Origin: Natronoarchaeum rubrum
GTDB lineage: Archaea; Halobacteriota; Halobacteria; Halobacteriales; Natronoarchaeaceae
Assembly (NCBI RefSeq): GCF_024494695.1
Contig: NZ_JANHDP010000001.1
Span: 1-64,000 of the forward strand
Length of the DNA stretch: 64,000 bases
Direction of reading: 5' to 3'
A program made the position numbers and the translations under genes. The notes under the pieces were generated by a model. That model saw nothing but the letters and a program-made list of their open reading frames with translations. It did no database searches and was not told the DNA's origin. Numbering within the stretch: the stretch's first letter is position 1; every line of letters begins with the position of its first letter. Shown piece by piece: positions 1 to 8,984 of this stretch.

Positions 1-47
1 AGGCAACGAGACGTTGAGTCCGCGAGCACTAATCAAGATCGCCACAC
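1..47 (+). rRNA. 23S rRNA, 3' end (partial)
   Basis: The first bases match, from memory, the conserved haloarchaeal 23S 3' tail, including a GAGACGTTGAGTCC stretch followed by CGAGCACTAA that closes the Haloarcula 23S sequence. The gene enters from the left edge and is followed by a spacer and 5S in the same orientation, the normal order. The exact mature 3' end cannot be fixed by eye and is approximate. Confidence 0.75.
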
Positions 48-63
48 AGTCATACCGCATTGG

Positions 64-103
64 CTCAGTTTCGAGACGACGATCGTCGTCTTCGATGATT
101 GAG
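64..103 (+). other. 23S-5S spacer hairpin
   Basis: A long imperfect inverted repeat is centred on the 16-base palindrome GACGACGATCGTCGTC (75-90). Flanking CTCAG (64-68) and TTGAG (99-103) extend the stem. It lies just after the 23S 3' end, where archaeal precursor rRNA forms processing stems. Whether it is part of a bulge-helix-bulge site is inference. Confidence 0.5.
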
Positions 104-146
104 TCCAGGCGTTAACTGGATCGCACGTACACTAACATCGTCTTTC

Positions 147-191
147 CGATGGTTGGTACCATCGTCGGCGGTTCGATTCCGCTGGTCGGCG
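147..191 (+). other. tRNA-like processing element upstream of 5S
   Basis: A 7-bp hairpin (147-153 with 158-164, loop TGGT) is followed by a T-arm look-alike: stem GGCGG (167-171), loop TTCGATT (172-178), stem CCGCT (179-183). An acceptor-like strand GGTCGGCG then ends at the base before 5S. In Haloferax volcanii a tRNA-like element in this position directs tRNase Z cleavage of the 5S 5' end. I see the structure directly; function is transferred from that work. A complete acceptor stem was not resolved. Confidence 0.7.
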
Positions 192-313
192 TTAAGGCGG
201 CCACAGCGGTGAGGTAACACCCGTACCCATCCCGAACACGGAAGTTAAGCTCACCCACGTGGCAGCAAGTACTGGAGTGCGCGAGCCTCTGGGAACACTG
301 CCTCGCCGCCTGC
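192..313 (+). rRNA. 5S ribosomal RNA
   Basis: Sequence and length (about 122 bases) match archaeal 5S rRNA. It starts TTAAGGCGGCC, contains the conserved CCCGTACCCATCCCGAACACG block and GAAGTTAAGC, and ends with CTCGCCGCCTGCC, which pairs with the 5' end. It follows the 23S tail and is followed at once by a strong hairpin terminator. No tRNA-Cys gene follows, unlike in some haloarchaeal rRNA operons. Confidence 0.97.
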
Positions 314-325
314 CACTCATACTCA

Positions 326-358
326 CCCCCACGAGCACCGCGCTCGTGGGGGTTCTTT
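326..358 (+). terminator. rRNA operon terminator
   Basis: An 11-bp perfect stem, CCCCCACGAGC (326-336) with GCTCGTGGGGG (342-352), has a 5-base loop and is followed by TTCTTTC. It sits about 12 bases after the 5S 3' end. Confidence 0.85.
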
Positions 359-438
359 CATTTCGAACGCGCAGCGACCGCACAGCGACTGCGCCGTCCA
401 CAGCGCGTTTTTGTACTACAGTTTCAGCCGTCCGGATT

Positions 439-747
439 CTAAAGCGTCGCCGCGATCGGCTTCGGATCGACAAGGCAGGCCCACTGCGACTGGGTCGCCC
501 CGTCGGACGTGACGCCGACGCGCGCCGCGACGTAGGCAGTCCCCGGTGCATCCAGTGTTCTCGCCGAGCCGCAGTCGTCGCAGCAGACGCCGTCGACCGA
601 CCAGTGGCGACGCTCGTTCGTCAGTCGGACGACGATCGGCGCGCCTTCACGAAGCGTGTCACTACAGTCGTCGCAGTCGGCGTGCGCGCCGTCGTCGATT
701 TGGAGTCCCGTCGCCAGTTGAGTCAGCGTCGCGCGCACGGGGATCAT
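439..747 (-). CDS. small haloarchaeal zinc-ribbon protein
   Basis: This is a 102-residue acidic protein starting MIPVRATLTQ. It has two cysteine pairs, CDDC near residue 30 and CCDDC near residue 60, spaced as in a single zinc ribbon, then a short C-terminal tail with no membrane segment. I chose the ATG at 747. The open frame extends further upstream, but that part is Arg/Ala-rich and unlike a haloarchaeal coding region. A nucleic-acid or protein-binding role is plausible; I do not recognise a characterised homologue. It stands alone between the rRNA terminator and a convergent-side hydrolase gene on the same strand. Confidence 0.7.
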   Translation of the reverse strand: MIPVRATLTQLATGLQIDDGAHADCDDCSDTLREGAPIVVRLTNERRHWSVDGVCCDDCGSARTLDAPGTAYVAARVGVTSDGATQSQWACLVDPKPIAATL

Positions 748-921
748 TCGGTTGCCACCCGCTCCTCGCGCGCGCGTTGTGGCGACGGTGGACAAAAGAC
801 CGGCCATCGCGACGTTCGACAAAAGGCGGGCCGATACACGACCGGTCGGCTGCCGCTCGCCAGTGGAGTGGATGTCATCGCCGGGCACTCGCCGCCCGAT
901 CGCACGAAAACCTGTGGCCCG

Positions 922-1992
922 TCAGAGCCGGTAGGGGTCCTCGTCGCGCTCGTACTGATCGCGCTCGACGGCCCGAAGCGTGTCGGGATCGAGCTCGACC
1001 AGGTGACAGAGCGGGTTCCCGGGGTAGACCACCGGATTTTCGAGGACGCCGACGAGTAGCCCGGTGAAGGGCGCTTCGACGATCTCTGAGTCGGTCTTGA
1101 ACGGGTTCGTGATCGAACAGATCGTCTCCCCTTCGTGGACGAGCGCGCCGCGATCGTGGTGCATGTCGACGATGCCGCCGACGTCGGCGCGGAGCCACGT
1201 CTTTTCCTGATCGTCGGTGATGATCGTCCGCCAGCCGGGCCAGTGGACGGTACTCCCGGTGAACAGCCCATACTCCGCGAGGACGCTGACGACGCCGTCG
1301 AGCGCGCGGTCGATCAGCCCGCGCTGGAAGCGGTGGGCTTCGCCCATCTCGACGGTGATCGTCGGGACGCCCGCGTCGGTCGCCTCCCGTCGGAGGGTGC
1401 CGCTCGGCCCCTCGCCGGCGAGGATCACATTCGAACTGAACGCCTGAGCGAGCCGAGCCGCCTCTTCGTCATCCATGTTCGCCCGGGCGTGGAGCATGTT
1501 CGTGCGCCCGCGCGTGGACGTGTGAAAGTCGAGGCCGAAGTCACAGGGTTCGATGAAGTTCGAGAAGATGCGGTGGGCCATCCGTTTGGCGCTCGTCGAA
1601 CTCTCGCTGCCCGGGAACGAGCGGTTGAGGTCGCGGTCGTAGATCGGGAGATATCGCTGCTGGGCGAGGAATGCGGGGACGTTCAATACCGGCAGGCAGA
1701 CGAGCGTCCCGTGGAGCACGTCGTGATTCCAGTCGTGAGCGACCTCGCGGACGACCTCGATCCCGTTGAGCTCGTCGCCGTGAGTCGCCGCCGTGAGAAA
1801 CGCCGTCGGGCCGGGGTGGGGCCCGTTGATGATCGTCACGGGGAGCCGCACCGGATCGCCGAGATACGTCTCGCTGACCGGGAACCGGACGTTCACGCGT
1901 TCGCCGGGCTCGACGACGCCGGAGTCGTAGACGAACGCCTCGTTCTCCGCGTCCGGATCGTCGGCGTCGGCCGGTCCCTCCTGTTCGCTCAT
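922..1992 (-). CDS. succinylglutamate desuccinylase/aspartoacylase family hydrolase
   Basis: This 356-residue protein belongs to the AstE/AspA branch of M14-like zinc hydrolases, which cut N-acyl groups from amino acids. The first zinc motif is THGDELNG (H71, E74), followed by RDLNRSFPG and DFHTSTRGR, which supply substrate arginine and a third zinc ligand. TITVEMGE carries the likely catalytic glutamate. The C-terminal 100 residues form a lipoyl-like beta barrel seen in this family. The ATG at 1992 (MSEQEG) is preferred over an upstream in-frame start whose extension is not acidic. The substrate cannot be told from sequence. It is divergent from the RimK-like gene downstream. Confidence 0.88.
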   Translation of the reverse strand: MSEQEGPADADDPDAENEAFVYDSGVVEPGERVNVRFPVSETYLGDPVRLPVTIINGPHPGPTAFLTAATHGDELNGIEVVREVAHDWNHDVLHGTLVCLPVLNVPAFLAQQRYLPIYDRDLNRSFPGSESSTSAKRMAHRIFSNFIEPCDFGLDFHTSTRGRTNMLHARANMDDEEAARLAQAFSSNVILAGEGPSGTLRREATDAGVPTITVEMGEAHRFQRGLIDRALDGVVSVLAEYGLFTGSTVHWPGWRTIITDDQEKTWLRADVGGIVDMHHDRGALVHEGETICSITNPFKTDSEIVEAPFTGLLVGVLENPVVYPGNPLCHLVELDPDTLRAVERDQYERDEDPYRL

Positions 1993-2086
1993 ACGTGTGC
2001 TATCTGCCGGCACAGGCTCATAAATCAGTCCCTCGGCGCCGCGAGTACGGATAACGTTTTCACGCACTCCCCGCTTGTCTTAGGTA

Positions 2087-3427
2087 ATGGCCGATGCCGG
2101 CGATCTAACCGTGGGAGTACTGAGCCTGCACAACAGCAAGGAGACGAAAGCGATTCTCAACGCGGCCGAAGCGCTGGGATACGACACGGAGTGGTTACGC
2201 GCGGAGAACACCTCTATCAGCATCGAGGACGGCGAGTTGACGATCGAACCGGCCGTCGACGTCGTCGCGAACCGGCTGTTGCTCTCGAACACCGCCCAGC
2301 CCGCTGAGGAACTCGGGCTCGCCAACGTGTTCGCTCGCTCGAAGCCGATGCTGAACGCGCCGCAGGCGACGCTGACGGCGATGCACAAGTTCGCCGCCGC
2401 CACCGCGCTGGCCGAGGCGGATGTCCCGGTTCCCGACGCGCTGCTGGCGCTGGGCAGTGACACACTGAACCGTCGACGCGGCGAGTTCGGCCAGGAGGCC
2501 GTCTACAAGACCGCGATCGGCACGCACGGCGGCGGGACGTGGAAGGTTGGCCCTGACGAGTCGGTCAACGCGATGGTGGGCAACCGGTACGCGTTCCTGC
2601 AGGATCTCGTCGAGCGGGAGGGCGAGCACCACCGCGACCTGCGGGTGTACGTCGTCGGCGACGAGATTCTGGGCGCGATGCACCGCTACGCGCCCGAGGG
2701 CGACTGGCGGACGAACGTCTCGCTGGGCGGCGACGTGCGCGACGCCTCCGACCAGCTAACCGACGACGTCCGCCAGATGGCCACCGCGGCGACCGAGGCG
2801 ATGGGACTGGACTACGCCGGCGTCGACATCATCGAGGGCGACGACGGCTGGTACGTGCTGGAGGTCAACCCCACTGCGGGGTTCAAGGGGTTTTTCGAGG
2901 CCACTGGTCGCTCTCCCGCACCCTTCATCGCCGGGCTGGCCGCCGACAGCGTCGGCGCGGACGTCGACCGCGAGCGCGTCGAGGAGTTGTCGCACACGCT
3001 CGACGACTCGGTGCCTGCGGCCCGCCCGCAGCCCTCACCCGAGGTGCCCGGGGACGCGGCGTCGATCGGGTACACCGAGGAAGTGATGGTCAGCGGGACG
3101 AGCGACTCCAAGACTGTCGTCGCCAAGTCCGACACCGGCGCGACCCGGACCAGCATCGACACCAGCCTTGCGGCCGATGTCGGCGCCGGGCCGATCAAGA
3201 GCAAGATGCGCGTCCGATCGGGTAGTTCGAAACGGAGCAAGGTTCGCCCGATCGTCGACATCGTCATCGGCGTCGGCGGGCATCGACACACCGTCGCTGC
3301 GAACGTCGAGGACAGGAGCCACATGGACTACCCGCTGTTGCTGGGTCGGGACATCCTCGAGCATTACCACGTCGACGTCGGTCGGCGGGCCGATGCCGAC
3401 ACCGACGAGACGGAACTCGAAGAGTAG
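2087..3427 (+). CDS. RimK-like ATP-grasp ligase fused to RimB-like retropepsin domain
   Basis: This 446-residue protein has two parts. Residues about 1-300 are a RimK/LysX ATP-grasp ligase, which joins an amino acid to a carboxylate of a protein or peptide. Visible are the ATP-grasp lysine in VYKTAIGTHGGG, the central region with RDLRVYVVGDE, and the metal-binding end VLEVNPTAGFKGF. Residues about 325-440 resemble the PF05618 retropepsin-like family (bacterial RimB), with D349-T-G-A and YPLLLGRDIL. In pseudomonads RimB trims glutamate tails that RimK adds, so this may be a writer-eraser fusion. Targets are unknown. The start ATG follows a short promoter region after the divergent hydrolase. 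Confidence 0.85.
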   Translation: MADAGDLTVGVLSLHNSKETKAILNAAEALGYDTEWLRAENTSISIEDGELTIEPAVDVVANRLLLSNTAQPAEELGLANVFARSKPMLNAPQATLTAMHKFAAATALAEADVPVPDALLALGSDTLNRRRGEFGQEAVYKTAIGTHGGGTWKVGPDESVNAMVGNRYAFLQDLVEREGEHHRDLRVYVVGDEILGAMHRYAPEGDWRTNVSLGGDVRDASDQLTDDVRQMATAATEAMGLDYAGVDIIEGDDGWYVLEVNPTAGFKGFFEATGRSPAPFIAGLAADSVGADVDRERVEELSHTLDDSVPAARPQPSPEVPGDAASIGYTEEVMVSGTSDSKTVVAKSDTGATRTSIDTSLAADVGAGPIKSKMRVRSGSSKRSKVRPIVDIVIGVGGHRHTVAANVEDRSHMDYPLLLGRDILEHYHVDVGRRADADTDETELEE

Positions 3428-3593
3428 TCGCGTCGGCGTCTCGCAGACCGAGTTTCGGTCGGCGCCGGCCGGAGTGCGCTCGGCGTCCGGCGGCATCCAA
3501 ATGGTTAGGTCAAGTGCTTACGCCCTTTCGTTCCCTCCGTACGCACACAGAGACGAGCACAGCGTTTCCGATCACTACGCCGCCCTCCCAACC

Positions 3594-4574
3594 ATGACAG
3601 AAACACAGACCACGGTCGAGCGCCAGCGCGCCGTCTCGAACCGAGAGCAAACGAGCGATCGAGAGGAGAGCGAAGACCAGCAGCTGTGCCCCGAGTGCGG
3701 CGGCCGGCTCGAGTCGGACACCGAACACGGCGAGACGATCTGTACCGAGTGCGGACTGGTCGTCGAGGAAGACGAGATCGACCGCGGGCCCGAGTGGCGC
3801 GCGTTCGACGCCGCCGAGAAGGACTCGAAGAGCCGCGTCGGCGCCCCGACGACGAAGATGATGCACGACGACGGCCTCTCGACGAACATCGGCTGGCAGG
3901 ACAAAGACGCCTACGGCAACACCCTCAGCTCCAGCCAGCGCGAGAAGATGCAGCGCCTGCGCACCTGGAACGAGCGCTTCCGCACGCGCGACTCCAAGGA
4001 GCGCAACCTCAAGCAGGCGCTCGGTGAGATCGACCGCATGGCGTCCGCGCTCGGCCTCCCCGAGGACATCCGCGAGACCGCCAGCGTGATCTACCGCCGC
4101 GCGCTCGACGAGGACCTCCTCCCCGGGCGCTCCATCGAGGGCGTCTCGACGGCCAGCGTCTACGCCGCAGCACGCCAGACCGGAACGCCCCGATCGATCG
4201 ACGAGGTCGCGCAGGTCTCCCGCATCGACGAGATGGAGTTCAAGCGCACCTACCGCTACATCGTCCGCGAACTCAATCTCGAAATCCAGCCCGCCGACCC
4301 CGTACAGTACGTCGGGCGCTTCGCCTCGGAACTCGACCTCTCCGACGAGTCCGAACAGCGCGCCCGCGAACTGCTCCGCACGGCGAAGGAGGAAGGCCTC
4401 CACTCCGGCAAGAGTCCGGTCGGGCTGGCGGCCGCCGCGGTGTACGCCGCCCCGCTGCTGTGCAACGAGGAGATCACCCAGTCCCAGGTCTCTGAGGTCA
4501 CCGACATCTCCGAGGTCACCATCCGCAACCGCTACAAGGAACTGCTCGAAGCCAAAGGCGTCACGGCCGTCTGA
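3594..4574 (+). CDS. tfb: transcription initiation factor IIB
   Basis: TFB recruits RNA polymerase to TBP-bound promoters. This 326-residue copy has an N-terminal zinc ribbon (CPECGG near residue 34 and CTECG near 51), then the B-finger/linker with EWRAFDAAEKDSKSRVG, and two cyclin-fold repeats (about 125-215 and 220-310). The second repeat ends with the BRE-reading helix-turn-helix ITQSQVSEVTDISEVTIRNR. Length is normal. I chose the ATG at 3594 because the zinc ribbon follows at the usual distance and the upstream open frame is Arg-rich shadow. Haloarchaea carry several TFBs; which paralogue this is cannot be told here. Confidence 0.97.
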   Translation: MTETQTTVERQRAVSNREQTSDREESEDQQLCPECGGRLESDTEHGETICTECGLVVEEDEIDRGPEWRAFDAAEKDSKSRVGAPTTKMMHDDGLSTNIGWQDKDAYGNTLSSSQREKMQRLRTWNERFRTRDSKERNLKQALGEIDRMASALGLPEDIRETASVIYRRALDEDLLPGRSIEGVSTASVYAAARQTGTPRSIDEVAQVSRIDEMEFKRTYRYIVRELNLEIQPADPVQYVGRFASELDLSDESEQRARELLRTAKEEGLHSGKSPVGLAAAAVYAAPLLCNEEITQSQVSEVTDISEVTIRNRYKELLEAKGVTAV

Positions 4575-4577
4575 GTC

Positions 4578-5189
4578 TCAATCGTCCTCGTACTCCAGCC
4601 AGACGTACCGCGTCGCGACCGACCGGTACGGACGCCACGCTTCGGCGATCGACCGCATCTCGCTACGATCCATCGTCGCGTCGCCCGCTCCGTAGAGTTG
4701 ATCGATGCCGCGCCGAACGGCAAGATCGCCCAGCGGGAGGACGTCCTCCCGCCCGAGCGCGAAGATGAGGTACATCCGGGCAGTCCACTCGCCGACGCCG
4801 CGGATCTCGGTCAGCAGGTCGATGACTTCGTCGTCCGCGCGCTCGGCAAGCGCCGCGCGGGTCAGATCGCGGTCCTGAAACGCCAGCGCGCAGTTCCTGA
4901 CGTACTCGATCTTCGAGTTGCTCAGTCCGGCGTCCCGCAGCGCTCCCTCGTCGGCGGCCAGCACGGCGTCGGGCGTGATCGGCTTGCCGATCAGTTCGAA
5001 CGCGCGCTCGCGAACGGCGCGGGCCGACGCCGTCGACAGCTGCTGGTTGACGATCGAGACGATCAGGCGGCGAAACTCGCTGTCGGCCGGCGCGAGGTCG
5101 ACCGGCCCGTGGCGGTCGATCAACTCGGCCATCACGCGGTCGTCGCGGAGAACGGATTCGGCGTCGTCGAAGACTGCTCGCTCGGACAC
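4578..5189 (-). CDS. DNA-3-methyladenine glycosylase II family
   Basis: This 203-residue HhH-GPD base-excision glycosylase resembles AlkA and removes alkylated purines. It has the VNQQLSTASA entry helix, the helix-hairpin-helix LTEIRGVGEWTARMYLIF, and the catalytic aspartate in LPLGDLAVRRG, followed by the conserved WRPYRSVATRYVW end. There is no FeS cluster. The gene is convergent with tfb, with a 3-base gap. Start and length fit the short AlkA form that lacks the N-terminal TBP-like domain. Confidence 0.9.
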   Translation of the reverse strand: MSERAVFDDAESVLRDDRVMAELIDRHGPVDLAPADSEFRRLIVSIVNQQLSTASARAVRERAFELIGKPITPDAVLAADEGALRDAGLSNSKIEYVRNCALAFQDRDLTRAALAERADDEVIDLLTEIRGVGEWTARMYLIFALGREDVLPLGDLAVRRGIDQLYGAGDATMDRSEMRSIAEAWRPYRSVATRYVWLEYEDD

Positions 5190-5290
5190 GCCGGAGAGTT
5201 AGAGCGGACGGCAAAGGGTGTTACGAGATAGAGGTGTAGCGTCGGACGGATGTTGGGGTTCCAGCTCTTACCCGGATCGCATAATACAAG

Positions 5291-5300
5291 ATATTAAATA
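5291..5300 (+). promoter_or_regulatory. TATA box for the small membrane protein gene
   Basis: ATATTAAATA lies in an AT-rich stretch and ends 25 bases before the ATG at 5326. The predicted transcription start is therefore at or next to the start codon, which supports a leaderless mRNA and the ATG over the upstream in-frame GTG at 5317. Confidence 0.6.
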
Positions 5301-5325
5301 ATTCCCGGAGTATGAAGTGGATAGC

Positions 5326-5637
5326 ATGGATCAGCACGAGTTCCAGCAGTTAGCGAATCTGATGCAGGCAAAGTTCTATCACGGTCTCTTTACCGGTGCG
5401 GCGGTGATCCTTTTTATTGCGTTCGTAGCACTGAACTTCCACGTGAACCCGATTGTACTCAAAGCTATCACCGAGTCCTCTTCGGACATTCCTCTCACCC
5501 TGATCGAGTTGAGCGACCTGTTGCTGAAACTTCAGGACTGGTCGCTTTACGGGAGTGTTGCGCTGTTTACCGTCTCGCTGTTGTTCGCCTACCGATCGGA
5601 CGAACTCGATCAGTGGATGGTACGACAGCCCCGGTAA
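5326..5637 (+). CDS. two-helix membrane protein, unknown function
   Basis: This is a 103-residue protein with a short polar N-terminus (MDQHEFQQLANLMQ). Transmembrane segments lie at about residues 20-40 (LFTGAAVILFIAFVALNF) and 74-93 (YGSVALFTVSLLFAY), and the tail is charged. I do not recognise the family. An in-frame GTG at 5317 would add three residues; the TATA spacing favours the ATG. It is convergent with the acyl-CoA dehydrogenase gene. Confidence 0.65.
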   Translation: MDQHEFQQLANLMQAKFYHGLFTGAAVILFIAFVALNFHVNPIVLKAITESSSDIPLTLIELSDLLLKLQDWSLYGSVALFTVSLLFAYRSDELDQWMVRQPR

Positions 5638-5655
5638 GCCAGTGCTCGGTGTACT

Positions 5656-6807
5656 TTAGAACCCCTTCCCGAGCAGCTCTCGGGCGATGATGTTCTTCTG
5701 GATCTCGGTGGTCCCCTCGTAGATCTGGGTGATTTTGGCGTCCCGGTAGAGCCGTTCGACGTCGAAGTCGTTGACGTAGCCGGCGCCGCCGTGGATCTGG
5801 ACCGCTTCGTCGGCGACCTCGACCGCCACGTTCGACGCGTACTCCTTGGCCATCGAGGCCAGCGCGGTGAGCTGGTCGTCCTCGTTCGCGACGCTCCAGG
5901 CCGACTTGTAGGTGAGCTGGCGGGCGGCTTCGGTCTTGGTGTGCATCTCCGCGAGCTTGTGCTGGATCGCCTGGAACTCGCTGATCGACTGGCCGAACTG
6001 CTCGCGGTCCTGGGCGTACTCCAGGGCGCGCTCGCAGGCGCCCTTGGCGATGCCGACGCCCTGGGCGGCGACCATCGTGCGCGTCTCGTCGAAGAAGTTC
6101 ATCAGCTGGAGGAAGCCGGCGCCGCGCGTGCCGATCAGGTTCTCTTCGGGGACGCGCACGTCGTCGAAGATCAGCTCGGCGGTGTCGGATGCACGGATGC
6201 CGAGTTTCCCGGTGATCTTGTCGGCTTCGAAGCCGTCGCGATCGGACTCGACGAGGATCTGGGAGAAGCCCGAGTAGCGGTCGTCGACGTCGTCGGTCTT
6301 GCACATCACGACGTAGTAGTCGCCGATCGAGCCGTTGGTGATCCACATCTTGTTGCCGTTGATCACCCACTCGTCGCCGTCCTTGTCGGCCTCGGTGGAA
6401 ACGCTGGAGACGTCCGAGCCGGTGTCGGGTTCGCTGATCGCCGCGCCCATGATCGCCTCGCCGTTCGCGATCGGTTCGAGGAATCGCTCCTTCTGATCCT
6501 CGGTGCCGTACTCCATGAGCGAGTCGGCGCCGAAGGCCGCGCTCGTGATGCAGAGGCCGATCCCGGGGTCGACGGCGAACAGTTCCTCGGTGATCAACGA
6601 CATCTCGAGTGGCGTGTAGCCCGCGCCGCCGTACTCGACGGGAATGTGCGCGCCCGTCAGGCCCATCTTCGCCGCCTCGTCCATCACGTCGTGCGGGAAC
6701 TTCTCGTCGACGTCGTGTTCGGTCGCGACGGGTTCGATCTCGTTCTCGGCGAACCGCCGGACCTCGTCGCGGATCGCTCGTTGCTCTTCTGATAGTCCGA
6801 AGTCCAT
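5656..6807 (-). CDS. acyl-CoA dehydrogenase
   Basis: This 383-residue FAD enzyme catalyses the first step of beta-oxidation or branched-chain amino acid breakdown, making an enoyl-CoA. It carries the family signatures [11 protein letters not shown] and [12 protein letters not shown], the C-terminal [21 protein letters not shown], and the catalytic-base region IYEGTTEIQ. Length is typical. I chose the ATG at 6807 (MDFGLSEEQ); five more residues are possible from 6822. It is divergent from a gene for the next two steps of the same pathway, sharing a 115-base promoter region. Chain-length specificity cannot be read from sequence. Confidence 0.94.
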   Translation of the reverse strand: MDFGLSEEQRAIRDEVRRFAENEIEPVATEHDVDEKFPHDVMDEAAKMGLTGAHIPVEYGGAGYTPLEMSLITEELFAVDPGIGLCITSAAFGADSLMEYGTEDQKERFLEPIANGEAIMGAAISEPDTGSDVSSVSTEADKDGDEWVINGNKMWITNGSIGDYYVVMCKTDDVDDRYSGFSQILVESDRDGFEADKITGKLGIRASDTAELIFDDVRVPEENLIGTRGAGFLQLMNFFDETRTMVAAQGVGIAKGACERALEYAQDREQFGQSISEFQAIQHKLAEMHTKTEAARQLTYKSAWSVANEDDQLTALASMAKEYASNVAVEVADEAVQIHGGAGYVNDFDVERLYRDAKITQIYEGTTEIQKNIIARELLGKGF

Positions 6808-6922
6808 GCTACACAGTTCCATACTGAACGATAAATATCTTTGTAACCCGATGTAAACCGAAACTGAGTTTCAAAGCGAACCGAGGGAAACGTTAAAACG
6901 GCTGCCTGTTGAGTGTGCACGC

Positions 6923-8899
6923 ATGGAGTTGGACGATATCAACACTGTAGCAGTTCTCGGCGCGGGGAACATGGGCCACGGCATCGCGGAAGTCGCCGCG
7001 CTGGCGGGCTACGACGTCAACCTCCGGGACATCAAAGAGGAGTTCGTACAGAACGGCTACGAGCAGATCGAGTGGAGCCTGAACAAGCTCGAGGAGAAAG
7101 ACCAGATCGGCGAGGGCGAAGCCGCCGAGACGCTCGGCCGCGTGACGCCGCTGGTCGACGTCGGCGAGGCAGTCGCCGACGCCGACGTCGTGATCGAGGC
7201 CGTCCCCGAGAAGATGGACATCAAGAAGGACGTCTACCAGGAGGTCGAGGAGCACGCCGCCGACGAGGCGATCTTCGCGACCAACACCTCCTCGCTGTCG
7301 ATCACCGAGCTCTCGGAGGTCACCGACCGGAAAGAGACGTTCTGCGGGATGCACTTTTTCAATCCGCCGGTGCGGATGCAGCTCGTCGAGGTCATCTCCG
7401 GCGCCCACACCGACGAGGCGACGCTCGACGTGATCGAGGAGCTCGCCGAGGACTTCGGCAAGACGCCCGTGCGCGTCCACAAGGACTCGCCCGGTTTCAT
7501 CGTCAACCGCATCCTCGTCCCGCTGATGAACGAGGCGTGCTGGCTCGTCCACGAGGGCGAAGCCACCATCGCAGAGGTCGACAGCACCACGAAGTACGAC
7601 ATGGGCCTGCCGATGGGGAGCTTCGAGCTGGGCGACCAGGTCGGTAACGACGTGAGCTACCACGTGCTGGAGTACATGCACGAGGAACTGGGCGACGCCT
7701 ACGAGCCCTGTCCGCTCCTCGAGGAGAAAGTCGAGAACGACGAGCTCGGCAAGAAGACCGGCAAGGGCTTTTACGACTACGAGGACGGCGACGGCGCCGA
7801 CGTCCCGACCGACGAGGGCAGCGAGTTCGTCGCCGATCGCCTGACCGCCGTGATGGCCAACGAGACCGCCCACCTGATCGGCGGCGACGTCGCCGGCCCC
7901 GACGCCATCGACGAGGCCGTCCAGCTCGGCGCCGGCTTCCCCGACGGTCCCGCCAAGCTCGCCGACGACGCCGGGCTCGACCACCTGCTGGACGTGCTCA
8001 AATCGGCCCACGAGGAGACGGGTGCCGAGCGCTACGCGCCCGCGGACTACTTCTCCCAGGCCGCCGAGCAGGGCGGCTTCCACGGCGGCGGCGACGCCGA
8101 CGGCGGGGCGCGCTACGACTTCGACACGATTCGCGTCGAGAAGCCCGGCGAGATGGTCGGCAAACTCGTGCTCGACCGTCCCCACCGGATGAACACGATC
8201 AGCGGCGAGTTGCTCGACGAACTCGGCGAGGCGATCGACCTACTCGAGGACGACGAGGACGTCCGCTCGATCCTGCTGGTCGGCGAGGGCGAGAAGGCGT
8301 TCTCTGCGGGTGCCGACGTCCAGAGCATGGCTAGCGGCGCCGACCCCATCCAGGCGGTCGAGCTCTCCCGGAACGGCCAACAGACGTTCGGCAAGCTTCA
8401 GGAGTGTGACCTCCCGGTCGTCGCCGGCATCGACGGGTTCTGCCTCGGCGGCGGCATGGAGATGGCGACCTGCGCCGACATGCGTGTCGCCTCCGAGCGC
8501 TCCGAGCTCGGACAGCCCGAACACAACCTCGGTCTCCTGCCCGGCTGGGGCGGCACCCAGCGGCTCCAGCGCATCGTCGGCGAGGGCCGCGCCAAGGAGA
8601 TCATCTTCACCGCCGAGCGGTTCGACCCCGAGACGATGGCCGACTACGGCTTCGTCAACGAGGTCGTCGCGAACGACGAGCTGCAGGACCGGGCGTTCGA
8701 GCTCGCGGCCGACCTCGCAGCGGGGCCGCCGATCGCCCAGCGCTACACCAAGCGCGCCATGGAGAAAGGCTGGGAGAACGCCGACGCCGGCCTCGAGATC
8801 GAGGCGCAGGCGTTCGGCCAGCTGATGCAGACCGACGATCTCATGGAAGGAATCACCGCCTTCATGGGTGACGACGACCCCGAGTTCGAGGGCAAGTAA
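6923..8899 (+). CDS. 3-hydroxyacyl-CoA dehydrogenase / enoyl-CoA hydratase fusion
   Basis: This 658-residue bifunctional beta-oxidation enzyme has its dehydrogenase first, the reverse of bacterial FadB. Residues about 8-380 form the NAD-binding dehydrogenase: LGAGNMGHGIAEVAA fingerprint, TNTSSLSITE, GMHFFNPPVRMQL with the active-site region, and DSPGFIVNRIL. After a short linker, residues about 395-658 form a crotonase domain with oxyanion-hole FSAGADVQ and GGGMEM. Both catalytic glutamates are kept (GGGMEMA and GQPEHNLGLLPGWGG), so both activities look intact. The neighbouring divergent acyl-CoA dehydrogenase supplies its substrate. Confidence 0.94.
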   Translation: MELDDINTVAVLGAGNMGHGIAEVAALAGYDVNLRDIKEEFVQNGYEQIEWSLNKLEEKDQIGEGEAAETLGRVTPLVDVGEAVADADVVIEAVPEKMDIKKDVYQEVEEHAADEAIFATNTSSLSITELSEVTDRKETFCGMHFFNPPVRMQLVEVISGAHTDEATLDVIEELAEDFGKTPVRVHKDSPGFIVNRILVPLMNEACWLVHEGEATIAEVDSTTKYDMGLPMGSFELGDQVGNDVSYHVLEYMHEELGDAYEPCPLLEEKVENDELGKKTGKGFYDYEDGDGADVPTDEGSEFVADRLTAVMANETAHLIGGDVAGPDAIDEAVQLGAGFPDGPAKLADDAGLDHLLDVLKSAHEETGAERYAPADYFSQAAEQGGFHGGGDADGGARYDFDTIRVEKPGEMVGKLVLDRPHRMNTISGELLDELGEAIDLLEDDEDVRSILLVGEGEKAFSAGADVQSMASGADPIQAVELSRNGQQTFGKLQECDLPVVAGIDGFCLGGGMEMATCADMRVASERSELGQPEHNLGLLPGWGGTQRLQRIVGEGRAKEIIFTAERFDPETMADYGFVNEVVANDELQDRAFELAADLAAGPPIAQRYTKRAMEKGWENADAGLEIEAQAFGQLMQTDDLMEGITAFMGDDDPEFEGK

Positions 8900-8984
8900 C
8901 TCCCGATTTCGGGGACAAGTAGACGTGCGGCGTCCGACCGGGATTCCGGTGGTTCTTTGATCCGCGGTCGGAAATTCGGCGTCG

